A program made the translations under genes and the position numbers. From assembly GCF_019263585.2 (NCBI RefSeq), contig NZ_JADQDF010000001.1, forward strand, positions 4,154,001-4,218,000: DNA of 64,000 nucleotides, in the 5' to 3' direction. Shown piece by piece: positions 42,535 through 50,690 of the stretch. The notes beneath the pieces were generated by a model. That model was not told where the DNA came from, searched no databases, and saw only the letters and a list, made by a program, of their open reading frames with translations. The DNA comes from Pseudonocardia oceani (GTDB lineage: Bacteria > Actinomycetota > Actinomycetes > Mycobacteriales > Pseudonocardiaceae). Each line of letters begins with the position of its first letter. Within the stretch, counting starts at the first letter, position 1.

Positions 42535-43791
42535 TCAGGCCGCGGCGAGGTGGGCGAGGACCTTGCGCCGGGGTGTTCGACTCGGGTCGATCCACTTCGG
42601 TGGCAGGAACTCCGGGAGGCCGTCGCGGATCCGAACGTGCCAGTCGGTGTGGTGGACCTGGCGGTGGTGGGCTCTGCAGAGCATGACCAGGTTGTCGAGT
42701 CGGGTGGGTCCGCCGTGTTCCCAGTGGTGGATGTGGTGGATCTCGGACCAGGAGGGTGGGCGGTCGCAGCCGGGGTGGGCGCAGCCGCGGTCTCTGGCGG
42801 TGACGGCGCGGCGCAGGCCGTCGGGGATGGTGCGGGTGGCGCGGCCGACGTCGAGGGGTTGTCCGGCGCCGTTCATCACGACCGGGATGACGCCGGCGTC
42901 GCAGGCCAGGGTACGCAGCGCGGCGGGCGTCGACGTCCCACCGAACTCCAGCATGGCCGAGCGGGCGCGGTGCTCGAGGTCCTCGAGCCGGACGAGGACG
43001 GTCAACACCGGGCGGCGGCCGCCGGTGTCGGGCAGGTCGTCGCCGTGGTCGAGGACGTACCCGCAGACGTCGGCGAGTGCTTCGGCCTGTCGTTGCGGCG
43101 CAGGTCGGTCGTCGTCGGCGGTGAGCGGGGCGGCTTTGGCGTCGATGACCGCGGCGATGGCGTCGTAGAGGGCGGGGTCCTGGAACCGGCCCTTGATCGA
43201 CCCTCCGGCTGCGTGGCGGGTGAGACGGAGTTCATTGACCGGGGCAGGCACCCGGTCGTCGGGTTCGGCCCCGTCCTGGTCGAGCAGGGCGACCAGTGCG
43301 GTGCCCAGGGTCTGGAGTTCGGCGGGGTTGAGGCGGGTGGCGTCGGCGGCGAGCTGGGCCTCGACCAAGGCCCACTGCTCGGGTGAGAGGCGGCGTGCGG
43401 CGTCGGTGGACAGCACCCGCCCGATCACGTCGACGTGCCGCAGCGCGATCTTCCCCCCACCGAACGCGGCTGCGGCAGAAGGCAGCCGGGCGGGCAGCGG
43501 AGTTCCGTCGAGGGTGGTCCGGGTGTGGACGTCAGAGGCTACGGCAACGCGACGTCGAGCCTCGACGTAGTCCCACGACAGCAGATCGGACAGGGCGCGG
43601 GCGGCGGACCGGTAGCCGCGGGTCAGAAAGGCGCCTTGGTCGTCCAATGCGGCGACGGCGGACGTGGAGATCGCATCCACGCGACGGGCAACGCTCTCGC
43701 ACAGCGTCAGCAGTGAGAGGAGTTCGGTCTCGGATCCAGTGGCCACGACGGAGGCGAGCTCGTCGAGCGCATCGTCGAGGACCGGACCCAT
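42535..43791 (-). CDS. DUF222 / HNH endonuclease-domain protein (REP13E12 family)
   Basis: A 418-residue protein. The DUF222 domain fills residues ~1-300 with VDAISTSAVAALDDQGAF, ALSDLLSWDYVEARRRV and the LPSAAAAF segment. A C-terminal HNH module follows with GCAHPGCDRPPSWSEIHHIH, HWEHGGPTRLDNLVMLC and HHRQVHH; the Cys pairs and HH fit a zinc-stabilised HNH site. The family is abundant in actinobacteria, including the M. tuberculosis 13E12 repeats, and has no agreed role. A LexA-type box just upstream of GTG/ATG 43791 indicates SOS induction. Base composition is visibly less GC-rich than its neighbours. Confidence 0.9.
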   Translation of the reverse strand: MGPVLDDALDELASVVATGSETELLSLLTLCESVARRVDAISTSAVAALDDQGAFLTRGYRSAARALSDLLSWDYVEARRRVAVASDVHTRTTLDGTPLPARLPSAAAAFGGGKIALRHVDVIGRVLSTDAARRLSPEQWALVEAQLAADATRLNPAELQTLGTALVALLDQDGAEPDDRVPAPVNELRLTRHAAGGSIKGRFQDPALYDAIAAVIDAKAAPLTADDDRPAPQRQAEALADVCGYVLDHGDDLPDTGGRRPVLTVLVRLEDLEHRARSAMLEFGGTSTPAALRTLACDAGVIPVVMNGAGQPLDVGRATRTIPDGLRRAVTARDRGCAHPGCDRPPSWSEIHHIHHWEHGGPTRLDNLVMLCRAHHRQVHHTDWHVRIRDGLPEFLPPKWIDPSRTPRRKVLAHLAAA

Positions 43792-43806
43792 GCCCTCATC
43801 GTACTA

Positions 43807-43818
43807 GAACATATGTTC
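43807..43818. promoter_or_regulatory. LexA (SOS) box GAACATATGTTC
   Basis: GAACATATGTTC, followed by GA, is a perfect palindrome matching the Gram-positive SOS box GAACNNNNGTTC. It lies 16 bases upstream of the DUF222-HNH start in an AT-rich island (ATAGATAGGCTTT). LexA bound here would block the promoter until DNA damage. Confidence 0.8.
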
Positions 43819-43966
43819 GATAGATAGGCTTTGAGCAGGGAAAACAGCACCACAGGATAGTCCCCGCAATGAGAACGGGAACCGTTCTGTGCCCGGGTCC
43901 GGAGGCCATCGGGACCACGACGGCGACCGACCCGGTACACGTCCTGCGCGCCCGCAGGACCACAGA

Positions 43967-44317
43967 TCACGCAGGCTGCTCACTCCGCTGCTGCGGAACC
44001 GAAGGGACCGAGTCAACCGCAGCGAACGGAGCGGAGAGGCTCCGCTGTGCCGGCACCTCCACGACCGGGATGGGGCCCGTGTCGAGGTATCCCTGCCAGT
44101 CGTGCGTCGGGAAGCCGGCGTACTTCTCGGCCCGCCAGTCGTAGGTGTTGCCCCGCCCCCCGCACCGCTCGCACGTCTTCTCGCGCCCGTGCCACGTGCG
44201 CAGGCAGCGGCAGCACTGCAGGTGGGCGGCGCGCCAGCGCTCGTCGACCCGGGTCATCGCGAGCGAGCCGATCACGATCGTGGCGGTGCCGATGGCCAGC
44301 GTCACCCAGATGAGCAT
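43967..44317 (-). CDS. Small membrane protein with zinc-ribbon-like CxxC pairs
   Basis: A 116-residue protein. The N-terminal membrane helix is MLIWVTLAIGTATIVIGSLA, and the cytoplasmic part has CCRCLRTWHGREKTCERCGG (two CxxC pairs, rubredoxin/zinc-ribbon spacing). A YDWRAEKYAGFPTHDWQGYL segment follows, then a low-complexity tail. No ribosome site is seen before ATG 44317, so the start could lie further upstream. I do not recognise the family. It is divergent from the MshC-like gene. Confidence 0.6.
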   Translation of the reverse strand: MLIWVTLAIGTATIVIGSLAMTRVDERWRAAHLQCCRCLRTWHGREKTCERCGGRGNTYDWRAEKYAGFPTHDWQGYLDTGPIPVVEVPAQRSLSAPFAAVDSVPSVPQQRSEQPA

Positions 44318-44411
44318 GGAGGAACGGTACCGATCGGGTGACGGGCCGACTACGCACAGCACGTCGACACGGCCCCGCGCGGCGCCGAACGGCACTTGCG
44401 AGGATGGCGCG

Positions 44412-45524
44412 GTGACCGCACCCGACCCCACGCTGACGCTGGCCGGTGCGCCGGTGCCGCTGACCGTGCCCGCCCGCCTGTACGTCTGCGGCATCACCCC
44501 CTACGACGTCACGCACCTCGGCCACGCGTCGACGTTCGTCTGGGCCGACACGGTCGCGCGGGTCGTGCGGATGACCGGGACCGACACCGTCGTGGCCCGC
44601 AACGTCACCGACGTCGACGACGAGCTCACCCGCGCCGCCGCCGAGCGCGGCAAACCCTACGACGAGTTCGGGCTCTCGCAGGAGTTCACCGTCGACCACG
44701 ACCTCGCCGCGCTGCACGTCCGGCGCCCCGAGCACGAGCCGCACGCGCGCCACCACGTCCGCCACGTCGTGGCGCTGGCCGCCGCGCTGCTCGGCGCGGG
44801 TGCGGCCTACGAGCGTGGGGGCGGGATCTGGTTCCGCGGCGCGGCCGTGCCCGCGGCGGCCGGCCTCGACCGCGACACCGCGCTCGCCCTGGCCCGCGCC
44901 AACGGCGACGACCCCGACGACCCGCGCCGCGACGACCCCTTCGACGTGCCGGTCTGGTGGCCCGCCGACGGCCACGGCCCGTCGTGGCCGAGCCCGTGGG
45001 GGCCGGGCCGGCCGGGCTGGCACGCCACCTGCGCGGCGATGGCGCTGGCCACGCTCGGCGGCACCGTGGACGTCCTGGTCGGCGGCGCCGACCTCGCCTT
45101 CCCGCACCACGCCTACCAGGTGGCGCTGGCCGCGGCGGCCACCGGTGCCGCGCCCTACGCGCGGCGGCGGATGCCGGTCGGCACCGTGCACGTCGACGGC
45201 GCCAAGATGGCGAAGTCGACGGGCAACCTCGTGCTGGTCGGCGACCTGGTCGAGCGGTACCCGGGCGCGGCCCTGCGCCTGCTGCTGCTCGAGCGCCCGT
45301 GGGCCGTGGACTGGGAGTACCGGCCCGAAGCCCTCGACGACGCCGCCGCCCGGCTCGACCGCCTCTACCGCGCCGCCGCCACCGGGGGCGGCTCCGAGGC
45401 CGACGTCGCCGCCGTCCGCGCGGCCCTGCTCGACGACCTCGACGTGCCCGCCGCGATGGGCGTCGCGCTCGACGCCGGAGGAGCGGCGGCGCGCCAGGTC
45501 GTGCGCACCCTGGCGCTGCAGTAG
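44412..45524 (+). CDS. MshC-like cysteine ligase (class I tRNA-synthetase paralogue)
   Basis: A 370-residue protein with the CysRS/MshC catalytic core. YVCGITPYDVTHLGHAST carries the zinc Cys and HLGH (HIGH) motif; ARNVTDVDDEL, GWHATCAAM (second zinc Cys), LAFPHHAYQ (His ligand) and DGAKMAKSTGN (KMSKS loop) follow. The phrase YVCGITPYD is typical of MshC, which joins cysteine to GlcN-inositol in mycothiol synthesis. At 370 residues it is shorter than MshC (about 410) and CysS (about 460) and lacks anticodon-binding extensions. It is probably a paralogue with a different amine acceptor. GTG 44412 after GAGGA. Confidence 0.8.
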   Translation: MTAPDPTLTLAGAPVPLTVPARLYVCGITPYDVTHLGHASTFVWADTVARVVRMTGTDTVVARNVTDVDDELTRAAAERGKPYDEFGLSQEFTVDHDLAALHVRRPEHEPHARHHVRHVVALAAALLGAGAAYERGGGIWFRGAAVPAAAGLDRDTALALARANGDDPDDPRRDDPFDVPVWWPADGHGPSWPSPWGPGRPGWHATCAAMALATLGGTVDVLVGGADLAFPHHAYQVALAAAATGAAPYARRRMPVGTVHVDGAKMAKSTGNLVLVGDLVERYPGAALRLLLLERPWAVDWEYRPEALDDAAARLDRLYRAAATGGGSEADVAAVRAALLDDLDVPAAMGVALDAGGAAARQVVRTLALQ

Positions 45525-47807
45525 CTACGGCTCCTGCGCGCGGCGGCGGGCCCCCATCCCGGAGCGGTACTGCACCGGCGGGGTGAAGCCGCGGTAACCC
45601 TGGTCGATCGCCGCGTTGAGCGTCCAGTACGGGTCGACGAGGTGCGGCCGCGCGAGGCAGCACAGGTCGGCCCGGCCCGCGGCGATGATCGTGTTGGCGT
45701 CCTCGACCGACGCGATCGCGCCGACGGTCATGGTCGGCACCCCGGTCTCCTGACGGATCCGGTCCGCGAACGGCGTCTGGTAGAGCCGCCCGTACGCCGG
45801 GTCCGCCTCGGTGCTGGTCTGGCCGGTGGACACGTCGACGATGTCGGCGCCGTGCTCGGCCAGCATCCGGGCGAGCTCGACCGCGTCGTCGCCGTCGAAC
45901 CCGCCGTCGACCCAGTCGGTGGCGCTGATCCGCACGCTGATCGGCCGGTCCTGCGGCCACGCGGCGCGCACGGCGTCGAGCAGCTCCAGGCCGAAGCGGG
46001 CGCGGCCGCGGAGGTCGCCGCCGTAGCCGTCGGTGCGGTGGTTCGACAGCGGCGACAGGAAGCTCGACACCAGGTAGCCGTGCGCGTAGTGCAGCTCCAG
46101 CAGGTCGAAACCGGCGTCGGCGGCCCGGCGCGCGGCGGCCACGTGGTCGTCGACCACCTGCGCCATGTCGGCCGGCGTCATCTCCCGCGGCACTGCGCTG
46201 TCGGACCGGTACGGCACCGGCGACGGCCCGACGATCTCCCAGCCGCCGTGGTCCAGCGGGTCGTCGATGCCCTCCCACATGACCTTCGTGGAGCCCTTGC
46301 GGCCCGCGTGCCCGAGCTGCATCCCGATCTTCGCGCCGCTGTGGGCGTGCACGAAGTCGACGGTCCGCGCCCACGCCGCCGCCTGCTCGTCGTTCCAGAT
46401 GCCGGGGCAGCCCGGGGTGATCCGCGCGTCCGGGGACGTGCACGTCATCTCGGTCATCACGAGCCCCGCCCCGCCGACCGCGCGCCCGCCCAGGTGCACG
46501 AGGTGCCAGTCGGTGGGCATGCCGTCGACGGCGGAGTACTGCGCCATCGGCGAGACGACGATCCGGTTGGCCAGCTCCATGCCCCGCAGCCTGTAGGGGT
46601 GGAACATGGGCGGCGTGCCGTCGGCGACCTCGAGACCGCTCGTGCGGGTGCGGTCGGCGAGCCAGCGGTCCAGGCGGGCCACGTAGTCGGCGTCGCGCAG
46701 CTTGAGGTTGTCGTAGGTGACCCGCTGGCTGCGCGTGAGCAGCTGGAACACGAACTGCTCGGCGGGTAGCCCGCGGTAGCGCGCGGCGCCCTCGAACCAC
46801 TCCAGGCTGGTCTGCGCCGAGCGCTGCAGCGACGCGACGACGGGCTGCCGGTCCTCCTCGTACGCCTTGAGCGCGGCCTCGATGCCCGGCTCGCGGTCGA
46901 CGGCGACGGCGAGGCTGATCGCGTCCTCCAGCGCCAGCTTGGTGCCCGAGCCGATCGAGAAGTGCGCGGTGTGCGCGGCGTCCCCGACGAGCGCGACGCC
47001 CTCGGCCGACCAGCTGCGGTTGCGGATCACGGCGAACGAGAGCCAGCCGGAGTTGTTGCCGATCAGCCGGTGCCCGTCGAGGTGCCCGGCGAAGACGCGC
47101 TCGCAGAAGGCCAGCGTGGCCTCGTCGTTCTCGCCCGGGCTGCGCGGCACGGCGGCGAACGCGTCGAGCCCGGCGCGGCGCCAGGTCTCCTCGTCGGTCT
47201 CGACGATGAACGTCGAGCGCTCGTCGTCGAAGGGGTAGACGTGCGCCCAGAACAGGCCGAACCCGGTCTCGACGAACAGGAACGTGAAGCAGTCGAACGG
47301 GCGCGTCGTGCCGAACCAGACGTACTTGGCGGAGCGGCGGTCGACCCGCGGGTCGAGGTGCTCGGCCAGCTGCGCGCGGAGGAGGGAGTTGACGCCGTCG
47401 GAGGCGATGACGAGGTCGTGAGCGCGCTTGAGCGTCGCCAGGTCCGGGGCCTCGGTGCGGTAGCGGATGTCGACGCCGAGCTCCCGCGCCCGCTCGCCCA
47501 GGATCGCGAGGAGCCGCTTGCGCTCCAGCGCCGCGAACGCGTGGCCGTCGGAGCGCTCGCGGACGCCGAGGAAGTCGGTGTCGATGGCGCTCCAGCACCG
47601 GAACCCGGCCTCGATGCGCCGGTAGGACTCCGGGTCGGCCGCGGCGATGTTGTCCAGCGTCTCCTGGGAGAACACGACGCCGAAGCCGAACGTGTCGTCG
47701 GCGGCGTTGCGCTCGTAGACGGTGATCTCGCGGGCGGGATCGGCCTTCTTGAGCAGGATCGAGCCGAACAGCCCGCCCGGCCCCCCGCCGACGGCGGCGA
47801 TCCGCAC
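45525..47807 (-). CDS. Bifunctional aryl-CoA hydroxylase/Old-Yellow-Enzyme oxidoreductase (2-aminobenzoyl-CoA or salicylyl-CoA monooxygenase/reductase)
   Basis: A 760-residue fusion. Residues ~1-375 form a class A FAD monooxygenase: GGGPGGLFGSILL (FAD), FGVVFSQETLDNIAAADP, and GDAAHTAHFSIGSGTKLALED. Residues ~385-745 are an NADH:flavin oxidoreductase barrel with RIVVSPMAQYSAVDGMPTDWH, QLGHAGRKGS and ELHYAHGYLVSSFLSPLSN. This domain order is known in Azoarcus 2-aminobenzoyl-CoA monooxygenase/reductase and Streptomyces SdgC-type salicylyl-CoA 5-hydroxylase. It attacks C5 of the aryl-CoA, and in the first case also reduces the ring. GTG 47807 lies one base beyond the 66-aa gene stop. Its own stop abuts that of the convergent MshC-like gene. 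Confidence 0.92.
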   Translation of the reverse strand: MRIAAVGGGPGGLFGSILLKKADPAREITVYERNAADDTFGFGVVFSQETLDNIAAADPESYRRIEAGFRCWSAIDTDFLGVRERSDGHAFAALERKRLLAILGERARELGVDIRYRTEAPDLATLKRAHDLVIASDGVNSLLRAQLAEHLDPRVDRRSAKYVWFGTTRPFDCFTFLFVETGFGLFWAHVYPFDDERSTFIVETDEETWRRAGLDAFAAVPRSPGENDEATLAFCERVFAGHLDGHRLIGNNSGWLSFAVIRNRSWSAEGVALVGDAAHTAHFSIGSGTKLALEDAISLAVAVDREPGIEAALKAYEEDRQPVVASLQRSAQTSLEWFEGAARYRGLPAEQFVFQLLTRSQRVTYDNLKLRDADYVARLDRWLADRTRTSGLEVADGTPPMFHPYRLRGMELANRIVVSPMAQYSAVDGMPTDWHLVHLGGRAVGGAGLVMTEMTCTSPDARITPGCPGIWNDEQAAAWARTVDFVHAHSGAKIGMQLGHAGRKGSTKVMWEGIDDPLDHGGWEIVGPSPVPYRSDSAVPREMTPADMAQVVDDHVAAARRAADAGFDLLELHYAHGYLVSSFLSPLSNHRTDGYGGDLRGRARFGLELLDAVRAAWPQDRPISVRISATDWVDGGFDGDDAVELARMLAEHGADIVDVSTGQTSTEADPAYGRLYQTPFADRIRQETGVPTMTVGAIASVEDANTIIAAGRADLCCLARPHLVDPYWTLNAAIDQGYRGFTPPVQYRSGMGARRRAQEP

Positions 47808-47808
47808 G

Positions 47809-48009
47809 TCAGACCCCCTCGTCGAGCAGGTGCTCGAACCGCAGCCCGAGGTCGGTGACGACGACCGCGACGCTCGCCAGCGCGGCGCGCAGCCCGGCGG
47901 CGGCGCACGGCGGCAGGTCGGCGGCGAGCAGCGCGCGGAGCTGGTCGTGCACGGCCAGCAGCGCGTCCTCGTCCGCGGTGGTGGTGCGGTGCAGCAGGTC
48001 GGTGACCAT
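47809..48009 (-). CDS. Small hypothetical protein in the aryl-CoA operon
   Basis: A 66-residue protein, MVTDLLHRTTTADEDALLAV at its start, all-helical in appearance with two amphipathic helices. It overlaps the ligase stop by one base (TGATG) and is separated from the hydroxylase start by one base. No motif is recognised. The tight junctions on both sides argue for a real, co-translated gene. A small accessory or dimerisation subunit is conceivable. Confidence 0.6.
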   Translation of the reverse strand: MVTDLLHRTTTADEDALLAVHDQLRALLAADLPPCAAAGLRAALASVAVVVTDLGLRFEHLLDEGV

Positions 48010-49331
48010 CACGCGCTCCTCGTGGTCGGTGCGGGCCGCAGGTCGGTCAGCCGCTTGGCCTTGAGCTCGAAGCGGGGCAGGGTGTCGGCGGGGGCGCGCT
48101 CGACGTGGAAGCGCAGGCCCTCGTGGGCGTCGGCGAGCTCGCGCCCGAGGTCGGCGGCGAGGCGGCCCCACGGCTCGTCGCCCATGGTCGGCGCCGGCTC
48201 GACGCACAGCACGATCTCGTCGCGGTCGCCGCGGCGCTCGATGCGCACCTGGAACTCCTCGATGCCCCCGAAGCCGCGAACGACCGCCTCGATCGCGCCG
48301 GGGTAGACGTTGGTGCCGCGCACGAGCTTCATGTCGTCGACGCGGCCGAGGATGCCGCCCTCGTAGAGGTCGAAGGTGCGGGGACCGCGGCTGGGCACCT
48401 TTACCACGACGTCGGCGGTGCGGTAGCGCAGCAGCGGGGTGGTGCTGCGGCCGAACGAGGTGCAGATCCGTTCGCCGCGCTCCCCGTAGCCCACCTCGCG
48501 GCCGGTCTCGGGATCGACGACCTGCTCGATGAAGTGGTCCTCGATGATGTGGCTGCCGCCGGGCCGGCCGGTCGGCTCGAACATGAAGACCGTCGAGATC
48601 TCGGTCATCCCCGCGGTGTCGTGGGCCCGGGCGCCCCAGCGGTCCTCGATGATCGCCTTCGTCTCCGCGACGACGGGCTCACCGGAGAGGATCACGGTGC
48701 GCACCGGCCCGTTGCGCAGGTCGACGCCCAGCGCATCGGCCTCGGCGGCCAGGCGCAGCGCGTAGGTCGGCGTCGAGGCGACGACCGTGGCCCCGAAGTC
48801 GACGATCTGCTTCACGCGGTTGGGGGTGGTCTGCGCGCCGCCGGGGACGGTCAGCGCGCCGATCCGCTCCAGCCCGTTGTGCAGGCCCCAGAACCCGATG
48901 AACGAGCCGTAGCCGAAGGCGACGTAGCCGACGTCGTGCGACCGCACGCCCGCCGCCCACAGCGCGTAGCACCACATCTCCGCGGCCCAGGCCCAGTCCT
49001 TGCGGCTGTCGAGCGCGCGCAGCGGCGTGCGGCCGGACGTCCCACTGGTCGTGTGCACGCGGATCGCCGACTCCGGGCCGACGACCGGGAGCTCGCCGTA
49101 GGGCGGGTGCTCGTCCTGGCTGCGCATCCACTCCTCGCGGGTGAGGAACGGGATGCGGTCGAGGTCGGCCCACGTCCGCAGCTGCTCGGGCCGGACCCCC
49201 GCGAGCGTGCGCCGGTAGTGCGGGCTGCGGGCCCGCGCCCACCCGACGAGCAGGCGCAGCTTGGCCAGCTGCAGCTCGCGCAGGTCCTCGCGCGGCAGCA
49301 GCTCCGTCTTGGGGTTCCAGTACTCGCTCAC
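48009..49331 (-). CDS. Aryl-CoA ligase, PaaK-like (2-aminobenzoate/salicylate-CoA ligase candidate)
   Basis: A 440-residue phenylacetate-CoA-ligase-type enzyme. It opens with YWNPKTELLPREDLRELQ, contains VHTTSGTSGRTPLRAL (adenylate loop), DTAGMTEIS, RYRTADVV and a C-terminal module with RVDDMKLVRGTNVYPGAIE. PaaK-type ligases activate aromatic carboxylates as AMP then CoA esters. Its place just upstream of the fused hydroxylase indicates that it makes the hydroxylase substrate, 2-aminobenzoyl- or salicylyl-CoA. GTG start overlaps the thioesterase stop. Confidence 0.9.
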   Translation of the reverse strand: MSEYWNPKTELLPREDLRELQLAKLRLLVGWARARSPHYRRTLAGVRPEQLRTWADLDRIPFLTREEWMRSQDEHPPYGELPVVGPESAIRVHTTSGTSGRTPLRALDSRKDWAWAAEMWCYALWAAGVRSHDVGYVAFGYGSFIGFWGLHNGLERIGALTVPGGAQTTPNRVKQIVDFGATVVASTPTYALRLAAEADALGVDLRNGPVRTVILSGEPVVAETKAIIEDRWGARAHDTAGMTEISTVFMFEPTGRPGGSHIIEDHFIEQVVDPETGREVGYGERGERICTSFGRSTTPLLRYRTADVVVKVPSRGPRTFDLYEGGILGRVDDMKLVRGTNVYPGAIEAVVRGFGGIEEFQVRIERRGDRDEIVLCVEPAPTMGDEPWGRLAADLGRELADAHEGLRFHVERAPADTLPRFELKAKRLTDLRPAPTTRSA

Positions 49332-50185
49332 AGGTGCACCAGCCCCTCCTGCGTCACGCTCGCCAGCAGTGCCCCGTCGCGGGAGTAGAGGCGGGCGGAT
49401 CCGAGGCCCAGGCCGCGCAGCGCCACCGGCGACTCCTGCACCAGCGCCACCCAGTCGTCCATCCGGCCGTCGTGGTGCCACCACATCGCGTGGTCGAGGC
49501 TCGCGGTGACGAGGCCGTCGTCGGACCAGGCGGCCCCGTGCTGCCGCAGGACCGGCTCGAGCAGCGTGTAGTCGCAGACGTAGGCGAGCGCGCTGCGGTG
49601 CAGGGCCGGGTCGTCGGGCAGGGTCTCGAACGCGCGCAGCCACACCGTCTGGCGGCGGACGGGCTCGCCGTCGGCCGCGGTGTAGATCGCGGCGGGGGAG
49701 TGGCGGATGTCGAAGCTGCGGTCATGGGACCAGTACCGCGCGTCGCGGACGCTCGATCCGCGGAGCGCCTCCTCCGACGTCGGCAGCGACTCGGGATCGG
49801 GCAGGTCGGGCATCGGTTCCTGGTGCTCCACGCCCGGCCCGGGTACCTGGAAGGACCCCATCGCCTGGAACAGGACGCGGTCACCCTGGATGCCCTGGAC
49901 CGCGCGCACGGAGAAGTTGCGGCCGTCGCGCAGCCGCTGCACGACCCAGCGCGTCGGCTGCTGCACGTCGCCGGCGCGCAGGAAGTAGCCGTGCAGGGAG
50001 TGGCTGACACGTGAGGGGCCGGGCCGGTCGTCGCCGACCGTGTGCGACATCGCCACCTGCGCCTGCGCCACGAGCTCGCCGCCGTAGACCCGGCCCGACG
50101 GGATGACCTGCGGGTGGCCGACGAAGGTGTCGTCCCCGTCGGGCGTCAGGGACAGGACGTCGAGGAGGTGCTTGCTGGTGCTCAT
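49328..50185 (-). CDS. tesB: Acyl-CoA thioesterase II (TesB family)
   Basis: A 285-residue double-hotdog thioesterase: VYGGELVAQAQVAM in the first hotdog, VSHSLHGYFLRAGDVQQP, VRAVQGIQGDRVLFQAMGSF, and in the second hotdog DYTLLEP and SLDHAMWWH with the catalytic Asp region. It hydrolyses acyl-CoA esters; in this operon it may release CoA from stalled or final aryl/alicyclic thioesters. ATGA overlap with the cupin and GTGA overlap with the ligase. Confidence 0.9.
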   Translation of the reverse strand: MSTSKHLLDVLSLTPDGDDTFVGHPQVIPSGRVYGGELVAQAQVAMSHTVGDDRPGPSRVSHSLHGYFLRAGDVQQPTRWVVQRLRDGRNFSVRAVQGIQGDRVLFQAMGSFQVPGPGVEHQEPMPDLPDPESLPTSEEALRGSSVRDARYWSHDRSFDIRHSPAAIYTAADGEPVRRQTVWLRAFETLPDDPALHRSALAYVCDYTLLEPVLRQHGAAWSDDGLVTASLDHAMWWHHDGRMDDWVALVQESPVALRGLGLGSARLYSRDGALLASVTQEGLVHL

Positions 50186-50613
50186 GCGCGCCGGTACCCC
50201 GCGAGCACGGAGTCGTCGACCTCGTCGAGGTTGACCACGATGTTGTCCGGCGTCCGGCAGGTCAGCCAGACGAGCTCCTCGGTGGTGCTCATGTTGGCCT
50301 CGACGTGCGGCATGTGCGGCGGCACGAACACGAAGTCGCCCTCGGTCATGTCGAGGAACTCCGAGTAGCCCTCACCGAAGTAGATGCGCGCGGTCCCGGT
50401 GAGCACGTAGCCGCCGGTCTCGGCCTCGCCGTGGTGGTGGGGCAGCGAGCGGTAGCCCGGCTCGTTGCTGACCTTGCCGAACCAGATCCGGGTGGCCGGG
50501 GTGTGCTGCGGGGAGACGCCGGAGATGCGGACGGCGCCGCCGGACTGCCCGGTGGCGTCGTGCTCCCGGCCCTTGCGGGTGACGACCGGCACGACCTTCA
50601 CGTCGGTGGACAT
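50182..50613 (-). CDS. Small cupin-domain protein
   Basis: A 143-residue single-cupin protein with metal motif 1 in SLPHHHGEAETGGYVLTG (H-x-H...E) and motif 2 in VFVPPHMPHVEAN. A long N-terminal strand includes TRIWFGKVSNEPGYRS. It is far too small for a gentisate dioxygenase. Such cupins can be isomerases, small dioxygenases or sensors. It leads the minus-strand aryl-CoA operon. ATG 50613 after GAGGGG; an upstream in-frame ATG would begin inside the operator region. Confidence 0.85.
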   Translation of the reverse strand: MSTDVKVVPVVTRKGREHDATGQSGGAVRISGVSPQHTPATRIWFGKVSNEPGYRSLPHHHGEAETGGYVLTGTARIYFGEGYSEFLDMTEGDFVFVPPHMPHVEANMSTTEELVWLTCRTPDNIVVNLDEVDDSVLAGYRRA

Positions 50614-50628
50614 GGCCCCTCGCTTCCG

Positions 50629-50649
50629 TATCGCGTAATCGTTACGATA
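50629..50649. promoter_or_regulatory. Inverted repeat between the divergent cupin and ridA genes
   Basis: TATCGCGTAATCGTTACGATA: arms TATCG(C)GTAA and TTACGATA pair with one unpaired base. It is AT-rich relative to the genome and covers the likely promoters of both the aryl-CoA operon and ridA. A PaaX-type regulator gene lies at 51090, so this is a plausible PaaX operator. Confidence 0.55.
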
Positions 50650-50690
50650 GTCATGGAAGCACACCACGTGCGATGCGTCGAGGAGCAGCG

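Noticed and set aside
50182..50613. Gentisate 1,2-dioxygenase for the cupin gene
   Set aside because: Gentisate dioxygenases are bicupins of about 350 residues; this is a single 143-residue cupin.
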